Part shown: positions 63,276 through 64,000 of the stretch, in pieces | How positions within the stretch are numbered: the stretch's first letter is position 1 | Layout of the letters: the number at the start of each line of letters is the position of its first letter | Source of the DNA: Pontibacillus salipaludis | GTDB taxonomy: Bacteria > Bacillota > Bacilli > Bacillales > BH030062 | Length of the DNA: 64,000 nucleotides | Reading direction: 5' to 3' | Assembly (NCBI RefSeq): GCF_014642405.1 | Contig: NZ_BMIN01000002.1 | Location: forward strand, 1-64,000 | Notes under the pieces: generated by a model | Seen by the model: only the letters and a program-made list of their open reading frames with translations | Databases searched by the model: none | What the model was told of the DNA's origin: nothing | Program-made: the position numbers and the translations under genes

Positions 63276-64000
63276 TTAAGCCGTTTGTTCCTCTTTTTCT
63301 GAACCAAAAATGGAACGAGCTAAGATTTCTGCCACATCTTCTGTTGATACATCTTCTTCTACTTCTTTCGCTTTTGTTCCGTCACTAAGCATCGTTAAGC
63401 AGAACGGACAACCACTAGAGATCGTCGTTGGTTCTACTTTCAGCGCCTGTTCTGTTCTGGCTACATTCACGCGGTTTCCTGTCTTCTCTTCTGACCACAT
63501 TAGACCTCCACCGGCCCCGCAACACATACCATTTTGGCGATTTCGCTGCATTTCAACGACCTCAACTCCCGGAATTTGCTTCAGGATATCACGAGGTGGT
63601 TCGTACACTTCGTTATAACGACCAAGGTAACAAGAATCATGGTACGTAATCTTTTCTTTTACTTCGTGACTCGGCTGTAAGCGACCTTCTTTCACAAGTT
63701 CTGCTAATAGTTCTGTATGATGGTACACTTCGGCTTCAAAACCAAAGTCCGGATACTCATTTTTGAATACGTTATAAGCGTGCGGATCGATCGTAACGAT
63801 CTTCTTCACTTCTGCTTTCTCAAATTCTTTAATGTTCTTCTCAGCAAGGTCCTGGAATAAGAATTCGTTTCCTAGACGGCGGGCTGTATCCCCTGAGTTT
63901 CGCTCTTTGTTACCGAGTATAGCGAATTTCACACCCGCTTCATTTAACAAGCGAGCAAATGACATCGCAATTTTTTGTGAGCGATTATCGTAAGAGCCCA
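63276..64000 (-). CDS. fadF: FadF-type iron-sulfur oxidoreductase, C-terminal part (runs off the right edge)
   Basis: The frame is open to the window edge and contains the end of a heterodisulfide-reductase-like Fe-S protein. Two CCG-type motifs are recognisable: YHDSCYLGRYNEVYEP with NGMCCGAGGGLMW, and GCPFCLTML. B. subtilis ywjF (fadF, about 700 residues) lies next to acdA and rpoE, as here, and is thought to take electrons from ETF during fatty acid oxidation. An internal ATG at 63965 is not the start; the preceding residues GSYDNRSQKIA are typical of the family. Confidence 0.92.
   Translation of the reverse strand, partial: GSYDNRSQKIAMSFARLLNEAGVKFAILGNKERNSGDTARRLGNEFLFQDLAEKNIKEFEKAEVKKIVTIDPHAYNVFKNEYPDFGFEAEVYHHTELLAELVKEGRLQPSHEVKEKITYHDSCYLGRYNEVYEPPRDILKQIPGVEVVEMQRNRQNGMCCGAGGGLMWSEEKTGNRVNVARTEQALKVEPTTISSGCPFCLTMLSDGTKAKEVEEDVSTEDVAEILARSIFGSEKEEQTA

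Overview
The window is a chromosomal segment of a spore-forming Bacillaceae bacterium. Gene order follows the Bacillus subtilis fabZ-mbl-spoIIID / spoIIQ-spoIID-murAA / atp / upp-glyA / spoIIR-prfA / rho / spo0F-pyrG-rpoE / fadF stretch, here almost entirely on the minus strand. Sporulation genes (spoIIID, spoIIQ, spoIID, spoIIR, spo0F), delta factor (rpoE), two MurA paralogues and flhO/flhP place it firmly in Bacillaceae. The very acidic protein tails and the style of intergenic repeats suggest a moderately halophilic lineage (Halobacillus/Pontibacillus-like), but this is inference; I cannot name a species.

Layout from left to right. 1-12,000: fabZ, an EpuA-domain protein, flhP, flhO, mbl, spoIIID, an AimR-family (arbitrium receptor-like) gene, spoIIQ, spoIID, murAA, ywmB, ywzB, then about 1 kb of palindromic repeats. 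12,000-19,400: the complete F1Fo ATP synthase operon atpZ-I-B-E-F-H-A-G-D-C with its promoter. 19,400-27,300: a 21-bp repeat array, a Vpr-like subtilase, mnaA, upp, a GNAT gene on the plus strand, hemAT and a second large array. 27,300-38,800: glyA, ywlG, rpiB, a chemoreceptor, ywlE, a WG-repeat membrane protein, a persulfide dioxygenase-like/TauE pair, mntP, tsaC/ywlC, ohr and a GNAT gene. 38,800-53,500: spoIIR, prmC, prfA, a YhcN-type lipoprotein, tdk, type-B L31, rho, glpX, murAB, fsa, fbaA, spo0F, ywjG, pyrG, rpoE. 53,800-64,000: an acyl-CoA degradation operon (fadF, thiolase, hbd, two acyl-CoA dehydrogenases, meaB, a TetR regulator, icmF).

Several regulatory sites can be read directly: a pyrG promoter starting GGGCTC in front of a terminator hairpin (the CTP-sensing arrangement of B. 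subtilis), a hairpin-rich leader before L31, a sigma-H type promoter before spo0F, and good sigma-A promoters before atp, upp, prfA, rpmE and rpoE. Many start codons are GTG or TTG and were placed using ribosome binding sites and homologue N-termini.

The least explained part is intergenic. (i) About 30 copies of a 15-bp near-palindrome of GCGTGYCTGGCACGC type occur at nine loci, always on a strict 37-bp pitch and usually beside a gene 3' end. (ii) Three intergenic arrays are unrelated in sequence but share a 20-21-bp module. (iii) 126-190-bp palindromic elements have outer arms that differ between copies yet stay perfectly complementary within a copy. (iv) An AimR-like receptor sits among sporulation genes with no visible phage genes or peptide gene. 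I found no CRISPR array, intact insertion sequence, tRNA or rRNA.
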